Source: Actinomycetota bacterium (lineage in GTDB: Bacteria > Actinomycetota > Acidimicrobiia > Acidimicrobiales > JACDEA01). From it: a stretch of 6,913 bases of DNA. Shown piece by piece: positions 1 to 5,686 of the stretch. The notes under the pieces were generated by a model. That model made no database searches. It saw nothing but the letters and a program-made list of their open reading frames with translations, and was not told the DNA's origin. Every line of letters begins with the position of its first letter. Within the stretch, counting starts at the first letter, position 1. The stretch spans positions 1 through 6,913 of the forward strand of contig JACDEA010000119.1 in the NCBI GenBank assembly GCA_013816725.1, in the 5' to 3' direction. The translations under genes and the position numbers were made by a program.

Positions 1-207
1 CAGGAGGGCTGCGCCTCCGTCCTTGACCAGCGTGTAGACGATCATGGCGACGGCGCCGCCGATGAACACCGCAAGGACGAACTTCGAGGCTTCGATCATC
101 CGGTTCCCGATGATCTTCTGGAACGTCAACACGCCCAGCAGGACGCCCAGAACGGCGCCGGCCACCGTCAGCGCCGGGTTACGCGTGTTGTCGGCGCCGT
201 CGTCCAC
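1..207 (-). CDS. Small membrane protein, N-terminal part (runs off left edge)
   Basis: Reading leftward from a GTG at 207, the frame is open to the window edge and gives 69 residues with no stop. A short polar N-terminus (VDDGADNTRNP) leads into two hydrophobic stretches, about residues 13-29 and 43-59. They are separated by a short basic/polar linker (QKIIGNRMIEASK), and a lysine-containing stretch follows the second. This is the pattern of a small integral membrane protein with at least two helices. I do not recognise a family. The start lies 4 nt beyond the stop of the zinc dehydrogenase, so it is probably the third gene of that operon. It may also have its own leaderless start, because TACGTT sits 6 nt upstream of the GTG. 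AAAGGGG directly abuts the start and is too close to be a normal ribosome site. That a gene exists here is fairly likely; its function is unknown. Confidence 0.6.
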   Translation of the reverse strand, partial: MDDGADNTRNPALTVAGAVLGVLLGVLTFQKIIGNRMIEASKFVLAVFIGGAVAMIVYTLVKDGGAALL

Positions 208-211
208 CCCT

Positions 212-1381
212 TTAACGTAGGTCGAACGCGACCTTGATCGCGCCCGACGCCCGCTGGTCGGCGACGGCGGCGAACGCTTCACGCCATTGTTCGAGCGCGA
301 ACGTGTGGGTGAGCATTCCGCTCAAATCGATACGTCCGGCCGCGACCAGGTCGAGGTAGTGAGCCAGCCCGTGCTGGCGGATGCCCTCGACCTTTTCGAT
401 GGCGAAGGCGTTGGATCCGACGATGCGGACCTCTTTGAAATACAGCGGCGTCCACTCGAACCGGCCCGGTGGGTTGACGCCGAGTTGCACGACGGTCCCG
501 CGGGCCCGCACGACGCGCAATCCCACTTCTGTCGTGTCGGGCGCGCCGATGGTGTCGTACACCACATCGACGTGGCCCGGGTGAGCGAAGGGGAGCCCTG
601 TCCACGGCCGTCGCAGCGTCGCCCCCGACCAGTCCGCCACGTCGGTGACGACGGCCTCGAGCGGTTCGTGGCCGATCACCGTCGCGCCCAGCTCTTCGGC
701 CAGGCGCCGTTGGGTGTCGAAGCGGGCGACGGCGAGCACCTCGCACTCGGGGTAGAGCGTGCGCAGGATCGCCACCGCGCTGAGACCCAGCGCGCCGGCG
801 CCGTAGACGACGGCGCGACCATCGGGTCCCGGTGGGTTGCGGGTGATCGCGTGCAGGGCGACGGAGAAGGGGTCGGCCAGCACCGCCACCTCGTCGGTGA
901 TCGCGTCGGGGATCGGGTGCAGCATCGAGCGGTGCGCCGGCACCAGCTCACCGAACCCACCGGGCGCGTCGGCCGAGTTGCCGACGTGAATACCCGGCTG
1001 GAGGCAGCCCTCGGTGAAGTTCCAGCACAAGTTGAGATCGCCCGCCGCGCAGGCCGGGCACACCGGGTCGATGCCGCGGGGCGTGCACGACAACCACGGG
1101 TTGAGGACATAGCGGGTGCCGTCGCCGTCGGCGTCGACGGTGCCCACCACTTCGTGGCCGAGCACCTGCGGGAACGAGATCAGCGCGGTCATGGCGTTGT
1201 CGGTCGGATCGCCGTCGCCGAAGTCCATGAGGATCTGCTTGGCGTCGGACCCGCAGATGCCGGTGAGGCGCGTCCGCAGGTGCACCCAGCCCTCGCCCGG
1301 CAGCGGGGGGTCATCGAGTTCGACGAGGTCGAGCGGCAGCGTCGTGCCTTCCCCCGGCGTGCCGAACAGCAACGCCTTCAT
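212..1381 (-). CDS. Zinc-dependent MDR-family alcohol/polyol dehydrogenase
   Basis: A 389-residue medium-chain dehydrogenase/reductase that should oxidise an alcohol or polyol with NAD(P)+. The GroES-like catalytic domain (about 1-160) carries the catalytic-zinc cysteine in GICGSD (Cys43) and the His76-Glu77 pair of GHEVVG. The structural-zinc lobe has four cysteines at 99, 108, 111 and 119; the first gap is wider (C-x8-C-x2-C-x7-C) than the usual C-x2-C. A Rossmann domain follows, with GAGALG at 194-199. Length is normal for the family. The ATG at 1381 overlaps the SDR stop as ATGA, which implies translational coupling. The reading frame stays open for about 210 more codons upstream, but that part is out-of-frame SDR sequence and is not protein. 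The neighbouring SDR and divergent FGGY kinase suggest polyol or sugar catabolism. The substrate cannot be read; sorbitol-, threonine- or formaldehyde-type activities are all possible. Family call is firm. Confidence 0.93.
   Translation of the reverse strand: MKALLFGTPGEGTTLPLDLVELDDPPLPGEGWVHLRTRLTGICGSDAKQILMDFGDGDPTDNAMTALISFPQVLGHEVVGTVDADGDGTRYVLNPWLSCTPRGIDPVCPACAAGDLNLCWNFTEGCLQPGIHVGNSADAPGGFGELVPAHRSMLHPIPDAITDEVAVLADPFSVALHAITRNPPGPDGRAVVYGAGALGLSAVAILRTLYPECEVLAVARFDTQRRLAEELGATVIGHEPLEAVVTDVADWSGATLRRPWTGLPFAHPGHVDVVYDTIGAPDTTEVGLRVVRARGTVVQLGVNPPGRFEWTPLYFKEVRIVGSNAFAIEKVEGIRQHGLAHYLDLVAAGRIDLSGMLTHTFALEQWREAFAAVADQRASGAIKVAFDLR
214..219 (-). promoter_or_regulatory. Possible -10 element (TACGTT) for the small membrane protein
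   Basis: On the minus strand TACGTT fits TANNNT and ends 6 nt before the GTG at 207. It lies in the last codons of the upstream dehydrogenase. This spacing matches leaderless actinobacterial transcripts and parallels the three plus-strand genes in this window. It is an internal promoter by inference only, since co-transcription from upstream would also work. Confidence 0.35.
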
Positions 1382-2160
1382 GGGCCGGACGGACCGGCGC
1401 CAGGCTCGGCCTCGGCCGCCTTCGACCACTCGGCTTGCATGGCGAGGAAGCCGTCGATGTCCTCGTGCTTCATGTCGGCGACCGACTTCATGTCCGGCAC
1501 CCACGTCTCGAACGACGCCCCGTCGACCGCCTCGAGGATGGCGCGGGCGACGTCGGCCGCCGGCACCTTGTCGCCGACATAGACGGGCTCGTTGTTGCCG
1601 GGCCGGTCCCAGATCTCGGTGTCGATGGCGCCCGGCGTGATGAGGCGGATATTGACGGGCGTATCGACCAGCTCGATGGCCGCCGCCTCGCTCCATCCCG
1701 ACAGGGCGAACTTGCTCGCCGAGTACGCCGACTCCTGGTACACGCCGAGGCGGCCGGCCAGCGAGGAGACGTTCACGACGGTGCCGCCGCCGCGCTCGAT
1801 CATCTTGGGCAGCAGTGCCAGCGTCATCCGCACGGGGGAGAGAAAGTTCACCCGCAGCGTCTCCTCGACCTCGTCCGCGGTCAACTCGAGAACCTTGCGG
1901 CGTTTGGGGATGGCCGCGTTGTTGACCAGCACGTCGATCGCACCGAATGCTTCCCACGCTTCGAGGGCGACGCGCTCGGCCGCGTCGAGGTCGCCGAGGT
2001 CGGTGACCCACATGCGGGCATTCTCGCCGCAGTCGGCCAACACCTCCCGGAGGCGGTCCTCACGACGGGCGACGAGGCCGACCGTGTCGCCCCGCTGGGC
2101 GAGGAGACGGGCCGTGTCGGCGCCGATGCCCGAGGACGCGCCGGTGACGAGGACCTTCAT
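1378..2160 (-). CDS. Short-chain dehydrogenase/reductase (SDR, classical type)
   Basis: A 260-residue classical SDR, probably an NAD(P)-dependent alcohol/keto oxidoreductase of the cytosol. The cofactor motif TGASSGIG is at residues 6-13, and NNAA, which stabilises the central sheet, is at 80-83. The catalytic tetrad is visible as Asn105, Ser133 (VNVSSLAG), Tyr146 and Lys150 (YSASK). Arg32-Arg33 at the end of the second strand favour NADP(H) over NAD(H). The PG motif with substrate-loop threonine (TPGAIDTEIW) is present. The C-terminal 15 residues are a low-complexity Glu/Ala/Gly/Pro tail. The start is the ATG at 2160, where TGASSGIG then falls at the normal distance from the N-terminus. The TGA stop overlaps the ATG of the zinc dehydrogenase, so the two are likely co-translated. 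The divergent kinase starts about 20 bp away. Substrate is not predictable. Confidence 0.93.
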   Translation of the reverse strand: MKVLVTGASSGIGADTARLLAQRGDTVGLVARREDRLREVLADCGENARMWVTDLGDLDAAERVALEAWEAFGAIDVLVNNAAIPKRRKVLELTADEVEETLRVNFLSPVRMTLALLPKMIERGGGTVVNVSSLAGRLGVYQESAYSASKFALSGWSEAAAIELVDTPVNIRLITPGAIDTEIWDRPGNNEPVYVGDKVPAADVARAILEAVDGASFETWVPDMKSVADMKHEDIDGFLAMQAEWSKAAEAEPGAGPSGP

Positions 2161-2167
2161 GGCCTCG

Positions 2168-2173
2168 TAGCTT
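2168..2173 (+). promoter_or_regulatory. -10 element (TAGCTT) for a leaderless kinase mRNA
   Basis: TAGCTT matches TANNNT and ends exactly 7 nt before the GTG at 2181. A GTGACG at 2144-2149, which holds the TGAC core of a -35 box, lies 18 bp upstream and inside the SDR's first codons. No Shine-Dalgarno sequence precedes either candidate start. This supports GTG 2181 over the upstream TTG at 2172, which would lie within the -10 hexamer itself. Inference from sequence alone. Confidence 0.5.
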
Positions 2174-2180
2174 GTCCTAC

Positions 2181-3443
2181 GTGCGGGTCACCGTGGGGAT
2201 CGACATCGGGACGACGTCGGTGAAGGCCGTCGCCGCCGACGACGACGGCAACGTCGTGGCTCGTACCCGTATCCCGCACCGCGTCGGCGTCCCCGCGCCC
2301 AACCGGCTCGAGCACGACGCCAACCGGGCCTGGCGGTGGGGGCCGCGCCGGGCGTTGGCCGGGCTCCACCACCGCGACATCAAAGCGGTGAGCGTGGTCG
2401 CCATGGTCCCGTCGCTTGCCGCCGTGAACAAGAACGGCGTTCCCCAAACGGCCGGCCTGCTCTACGGCGACGAGCGGGGCGAGGACGGCCCCACCGAGAT
2501 CGAAGGCTTCGCGTCGTGGGCGCTGGGCCAGTGCCCCGAGGCCGCTGGGTTGTGGCCGGCGCAGGCCGTGGCCAACTACACGTTGGGCGGCGAGGCCGTC
2601 GTTGACATCAGCGCGGCGGGGGCGTGCTGGGGCCTGTTCAACGGCGGCGTCGACAAGGAGCGCATCCCGCGGATGGCGGGGATGGGTGAGGCGGTCGGGC
2701 GCGTGCAGGGCACCGACGCGGTGCTCGACGCTGGTGGCGTCGACGCGGTGGGCGAGCAGCTCGTCGCCGGCGCCCACAATCCCGGCGACGTCCATGTCTT
2801 GCTCGGGACCACGCTGATCGTGTGGGCCGTGATCCCTGAATACGTCGAGATGGAGGGTCTCCAGACCATTCCGCACCTCGGGCAGAGCGACGTCGCGCTG
2901 ATCGGCGGCCCCAGCAACGCCGGCGGGCTGTTCTTGAACTGGGCCTCGTCGCTGTTCGGGCGGGGCCGGGCCATCTTCAACCCCGCGCACGTGCCCGTAT
3001 GGGTGCCGTACCCGCGCGGTGAGCGCGCTCCCATCGACGACGCGACGCGCCGGGCCGAGCTGCACGACCTCGACCTGACTCACGGCCCCGCCGGGGCGCG
3101 CCGGGCCGCCTACGAAGCCTCGGGCTTCGTCGTCCGCCGCATGCTGGAACTGGGAGGTGCGCTCGAGGGAGCGCGACGCGTGGTCGCCACCGGTGGCGGG
3201 ATCCAGGACGACGAGTGGGTGCAGGCGGTGGCCGACGCGACAGGGCTGCCTGTCGACGTGGCCGCCGTTCCTGAGGGCGCTGCGCTGGGCGCGGCCTGGC
3301 TGGCGCGCATGGCCGCCGGCCTGGAGACCGACATGAGCGGAGCGTCGAGGTGGGCGACCACGGCGCGGCAGGTGGAACCCGACCCGCTGTGGGCCGAGGC
3401 CATGGCCGAACGCTACGATCGTTTCCGTGCGCTGGCGGAGTAG
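2181..3443 (+). CDS. Compact FGGY-family carbohydrate kinase
   Basis: A 420-residue sugar/polyol kinase of the FGGY (xylulokinase/glycerol kinase-like) family, which transfers ATP phosphate to a sugar hydroxyl. The first phosphate loop GIDIGTTSVKAV is at residues 6-17. LLYGDERG (about 93-100) matches the substrate-side W/YxDxR segment. The Asp of AGGVDAVGEQ (Asp188) falls 15 residues before the second Asp of NPGDVHVLLGTT, the spacing expected of the catalytic-base GGxD region. PYPRGERAPI (about 277-286) and ATGGGIQDDEW (GGG at 338-340) are FGGY C-domain motifs, followed by PEGAALGAAW. It is shorter than the usual 480-520 residues, and the loss falls mainly in the linker between the GDERG motif and the GGxD region. 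GTG 2181 is chosen because of the leaderless -10; TTG 2172 would add three residues. Its 3' end overlaps the esterase by 17 nt. The divergent dehydrogenases suggest joint sugar/polyol catabolism. Substrate unknown. Confidence 0.9.
   Translation: MRVTVGIDIGTTSVKAVAADDDGNVVARTRIPHRVGVPAPNRLEHDANRAWRWGPRRALAGLHHRDIKAVSVVAMVPSLAAVNKNGVPQTAGLLYGDERGEDGPTEIEGFASWALGQCPEAAGLWPAQAVANYTLGGEAVVDISAAGACWGLFNGGVDKERIPRMAGMGEAVGRVQGTDAVLDAGGVDAVGEQLVAGAHNPGDVHVLLGTTLIVWAVIPEYVEMEGLQTIPHLGQSDVALIGGPSNAGGLFLNWASSLFGRGRAIFNPAHVPVWVPYPRGERAPIDDATRRAELHDLDLTHGPAGARRAAYEASGFVVRRMLELGGALEGARRVVATGGGIQDDEWVQAVADATGLPVDVAAVPEGAALGAAWLARMAAGLETDMSGASRWATTARQVEPDPLWAEAMAERYDRFRALAE
3414..3419 (+). promoter_or_regulatory. 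-10 element (TACGAT) for a leaderless esterase mRNA
   Basis: TACGAT is a good actinobacterial -10 hexamer and ends exactly 7 nt before the GTG at 3427. It lies inside the last codons of the kinase. I see no convincing -35 box 17-18 bp upstream (the sequence there is gggccg-like) and no Shine-Dalgarno. It could allow the esterase to be transcribed separately from the kinase. Confidence 0.45.
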
Positions 3444-4821
3444 TGCGGCGGTCGCCGCGCTCGCGGTGGCTCTCGCCGTCACGCTCGCCGGGTTGCCGGC
3501 CGCTGCCGTCGCCCGTGCCGCGCCGGTGGACTCGCCGGTGTGCGTGCCGCGAACCGAACGGATCGGGCGCGGCCTCGCCGTAACGGGGAGGAAGCGCCTC
3601 ACCGACCGGGCTACCGAGCTGACGTTCGCGTCGACGGCGATGCAACGGCCGGTCCACGCCGTCGTACTGCTGCCGACCGGTTACGCAGCCAACCGGTCAG
3701 CCCGCTATCCGGTGCTCTACGTCATGCACGGCCACGGCGGCCAAGGCCGCTTCGACTGGATCAAACACGGCGTCGAAGCGGCGATCGGCGGCGCGCCGGT
3801 GATCGTGGTGGTCCCCGAGGGGGGCTACGACGGGTACTACTCGGACTGGTACGGCACCGATGTCGACGGGCACACCGCCACGCCGGCGCCGGCCTGGGAG
3901 ACGTTCCATATCGGCGAGCTGCTGCCGTGGGTCGACGCCAACTATCGGACGACGGCCGCGCGTGGCGGGCGGGCGATCACCGGTAACTCGATGGGTGGGT
4001 TCGGGTCGATGAGCTACGCCGCCCGTCATCCCGACCTGTTCGTGGCCGCCGGAGCGTTCTCCGGCGCGGTCGACACGCAGCTGCTGTGGCCGGCGGGGAC
4101 GACCGCCAACTACCTGGCGCCCAACGCGGCGGACGGGAACATGCCCGACTTCTGTATCTGGGGCGATCCGGTCAGCCAGCGGGTCCGCTGGCAGGATCAC
4201 AACCCGACCACGCTCGCCGCCAACCTCGGCGCGCTGTCGCTGTACCAGCGAACCGGCGACGGCCAGCCCGGCCGCTACGACGACGTGGTCGCCAAGCAGC
4301 CGAGCCCCGGCGCGGTGCTCAACGAGTTCGGCATCGGGTTGATGAACCACGAGTTCGACAATGCGCTCAACCGCGCCGGCATTCCGCACACTGCGGTCTA
4401 CGAGCACGGCGTCCACGACTGGCCGTACTGGATGGACGACCTGCGGGAGTTCCTCCCCCTCGCGTTGCGCGCGTTCGCCGCGCCGCGGCCGGCGCCGCCG
4501 GCCGTGCCGTTCACGTACACCGCAGGCCGGGCGGCGTTCTCGGTGTGGGACTGGCGCTTCCGCGCCGATCACGACGACGAGGCCGCGTTGGTCACCGTCG
4601 ACCGCGTCGGCCGCCGTGGCCTGGTCGCCTCGGGTGGCGGCGTGCTGCGGGTCGACACCGCGCCGCTCTTCGTCGCCGGCGCCCGCTATCTGGTCGTCGG
4701 TCATCGCCGGACCGCCGACGCCGCCGGTCGGCTCCATTTCACGGTCACCATGCAACCGAACGGCGCGCCAGTCGCCATCACCGCGGTGCGAGCGAGCCGG
4801 CGCCGGAATCCATCAAGCTAA
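3427..4821 (+). CDS. Secreted alpha/beta hydrolase, esterase D / antigen 85-like
   Basis: A 464-residue exported hydrolase of the putative esterase (PF00756-type) fold. The N-terminus (MRWRSSAAVAALAVALAV...) is a Sec-type signal: basic start, hydrophobic core at about 7-23, and likely cleavage near AVARA (about 27-31). The mature part has the oxyanion region PVLYVMHGHGG (about 95-105), the nucleophile elbow GNSMGG with Ser188, and the catalytic histidine His330 in HGVHDWPYW, a hallmark of esterase D/antigen 85 proteins. Asp278 in RTGDG is a candidate catalytic acid. After about residue 360 an extra beta-rich domain of about 100 residues follows, with no motif I recognise. Cys39 and Cys243 could form a disulfide outside the cell. 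The GTG start overlaps the kinase by 17 nt. Acyl-ester cleavage or acyl transfer to a cell-envelope sugar are both possible. Fold call is strong; substrate is unknown. Confidence 0.88.
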   Translation: MRWRSSAAVAALAVALAVTLAGLPAAAVARAAPVDSPVCVPRTERIGRGLAVTGRKRLTDRATELTFASTAMQRPVHAVVLLPTGYAANRSARYPVLYVMHGHGGQGRFDWIKHGVEAAIGGAPVIVVVPEGGYDGYYSDWYGTDVDGHTATPAPAWETFHIGELLPWVDANYRTTAARGGRAITGNSMGGFGSMSYAARHPDLFVAAGAFSGAVDTQLLWPAGTTANYLAPNAADGNMPDFCIWGDPVSQRVRWQDHNPTTLAANLGALSLYQRTGDGQPGRYDDVVAKQPSPGAVLNEFGIGLMNHEFDNALNRAGIPHTAVYEHGVHDWPYWMDDLREFLPLALRAFAAPRPAPPAVPFTYTAGRAAFSVWDWRFRADHDDEAALVTVDRVGRRGLVASGGGVLRVDTAPLFVAGARYLVVGHRRTADAAGRLHFTVTMQPNGAPVAITAVRASRRRNPSS

Positions 4822-4833
4822 GGAATCCATCAA
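4805..4833 (+). repeat. 12-bp direct repeat GGAATCCATCAA, 17-bp period
   Basis: GGAATCCATCAA occurs perfectly at 4805-4816 and again at 4822-4833. The first copy lies in the last codons of the esterase and the second just after its stop. The second copy supplies the left arm (ATCAA) of the palindrome upstream of arsR-arsC. The pair may be a tandem regulator site or a small local duplication. Confidence 0.7.
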
Positions 4834-4844
4834 ATTGAGTTGAT
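4829..4844 (+). promoter_or_regulatory. Putative ArsR-type operator, ATCAA-N6-TTGAT
   Basis: A perfect 5+5 bp inverted repeat, ATCAAATTGAGTTGAT, sits 32 bp before the arsR-arsC GTG. ATCAA-N6-TTGAT resembles the imperfect palindromes bound by ArsR/SmtB repressors. Its right arm overlaps the likely -35 box TTGATC (4840-4845), so a bound repressor would block RNA polymerase. The AT-rich patch stands out from GC-rich surroundings. Autoregulation by the encoded fusion protein is the simplest reading, but binding is inferred. Confidence 0.6.
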
Positions 4845-4869
4845 CTATCTCGGCCGCGCTGCGTATGCT
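4840..4869 (+). promoter_or_regulatory. Promoter of arsR-arsC: TTGATC -18 bp- TATGCT
   Basis: TTGATC at 4840-4845 and TATGCT at 4864-4869 are separated by 18 bp. The -10 ends exactly 7 nt before the GTG at 4877, so transcription should begin at or next to the start codon. The upstream ATG at 4865 lies inside this -10 hexamer and so is unlikely to be used. No Shine-Dalgarno is present. Confidence 0.55.
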
Positions 4870-4876
4870 CGTCGGC

Positions 4877-5686
4877 GTGAGGTCGGCTGATGTGGCGTCG
4901 GAAACCGAGGATCCGCCCGATTTCGTGCAACTCGCCGGCCATCCGCTGAGGTGGCGACTGCTGCGGGAGCTGACCCGCAGCGATCGGGCGGTACGGGAAC
5001 TGACGCAGCGTCTCGGGGAGCCGCAGAACCTCGTCTCGTACCACCTGCGCCGCCTGCGCGACGGCGGCCTGGTCTCGACTCGTCGCAGCGCCGCCGACGG
5101 GCGCGATAGCTACTACGCGGTCGACCTCAGCCGTTGCCAGGACCAGTTGCAGGCGACCGGCAGTGCACTGCACCCGGCGCTGCGGCTCGTGCCCCCTACG
5201 CCGGCGAGCGAAGCGGCGAAGGGTGCCCGCCATCGACGGGTGTTGTTTCTCTGCACCGGCAACAGCGCTCGCTCGCAGATCGCCGAGGCGCTTCTCGAGC
5301 ACGCGTCCGCCGGCAGGGTCCACGCGGCCAGCGCGGGGAGCCACCCCAAACCGCTGCATCCCAACGCCGTGAGGGTGATGCGGTCGCGCGGGATCGACAT
5401 CAGCGCGAATCGGACCAAGCACCTCAACGAGTTCGTGTCGCAGCGATTCGACGCCGTGATAACGCTGTGCGACCGCGTTCGCGAGGTGTGTCCCGACTTT
5501 CCGTCGCAGCCGCAGCTCGCGCACTGGAGCATGCCCGACCCCGCGGCCGAAGCCACGACCAGCCGGGCCACGTACGCCGCATTCGAACGCACCGCGGTCG
5601 AGCTCGAGGGCCGTATCCGCTTCCTCCTGCCGCTACTCGCCGACCCACCCACTACGAAGAGGAGCAAATCGCATGCCGAACGCTGA
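4877..5686 (+). CDS. ArsR-type regulator fused to arsenate reductase (LMW phosphatase fold)
   Basis: A 269-residue two-domain protein. Residues about 14-85 form an ArsR-type winged helix, with recognition segment QNLVSYHLRRLRDGGLV at about 50-66 and a wing ending in DGRDSYYAVD. Residues about 120-255 are the low-molecular-weight phosphatase/ArsC fold. VLFLCTGNSARSQ holds the P-loop C-x5-R (Cys126 to Arg132). Cys198 and Cys205 in LCDRVREVCP are spaced x6, as in thioredoxin-coupled arsenate reductases, and DP in MPDPA supplies the usual general-acid Asp. It should therefore reduce arsenate to arsenite and also bind DNA. The HTH domain lacks the classic ELCVCDL metal site and has a single cysteine (Cys87). 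GTG 4877 is preferred on promoter spacing; ATG 4865 would add four residues. The gene overlaps the VOC gene by 14 nt. A protein-tyrosine phosphatase role is the alternative. Confidence 0.9.
   Translation: MRSADVASETEDPPDFVQLAGHPLRWRLLRELTRSDRAVRELTQRLGEPQNLVSYHLRRLRDGGLVSTRRSAADGRDSYYAVDLSRCQDQLQATGSALHPALRLVPPTPASEAAKGARHRRVLFLCTGNSARSQIAEALLEHASAGRVHAASAGSHPKPLHPNAVRVMRSRGIDISANRTKHLNEFVSQRFDAVITLCDRVREVCPDFPSQPQLAHWSMPDPAAEATTSRATYAAFERTAVELEGRIRFLLPLLADPPTTKRSKSHAER
5659..5664 (+). promoter_or_regulatory. Shine-Dalgarno (GAGGAG) for the VOC gene
   Basis: GAGGAG ends 8 nt before the ATG at 5673 and lies inside the last codons of arsR-arsC. It is the only strong ribosome-binding site I see in the window. 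It fixes the VOC start and contrasts with the leaderless-looking genes upstream. Confidence 0.75.

Noticed and set aside
287..1582. 431-codon plus-strand open frame opposite the dehydrogenases
   Set aside because: It is a shadow of GC-biased codons on the other strand. The translation shows no domain and is rich in Arg, Val, Asp and His.
1382..2011. N-terminal extension of the zinc dehydrogenase (a 599-residue reading frame)
   Set aside because: The extra 210 residues are Arg/Gly-rich out-of-frame translation of the SDR gene. The MDR fold starts naturally at ATG 1381, which overlaps the SDR stop.
2157..3602. 481-codon minus-strand open frame opposite the kinase
   Set aside because: It is antisense to a clear FGGY kinase, shows no recognisable motif and is Arg/Pro-rich, as expected of a shadow.
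3697..4755. 352-codon minus-strand open frame opposite the esterase
   Set aside because: It is antisense to a gene with an intact signal peptide and catalytic motifs; its residue make-up is typical of a shadow frame.
3427..4821. Calling the esterase a mycolyltransferase (fbp/antigen 85)
   Set aside because: The fold and HxW motif fit, but the elbow is GNSMGG and nothing shows mycolic acid or trehalose binding.
4865..4876. ATG at 4865 as the arsR-arsC start
   Set aside because: The ATG lies inside the TATGCT -10 box, has no Shine-Dalgarno, and adds only four residues. GTG 4877 has exact leaderless spacing.
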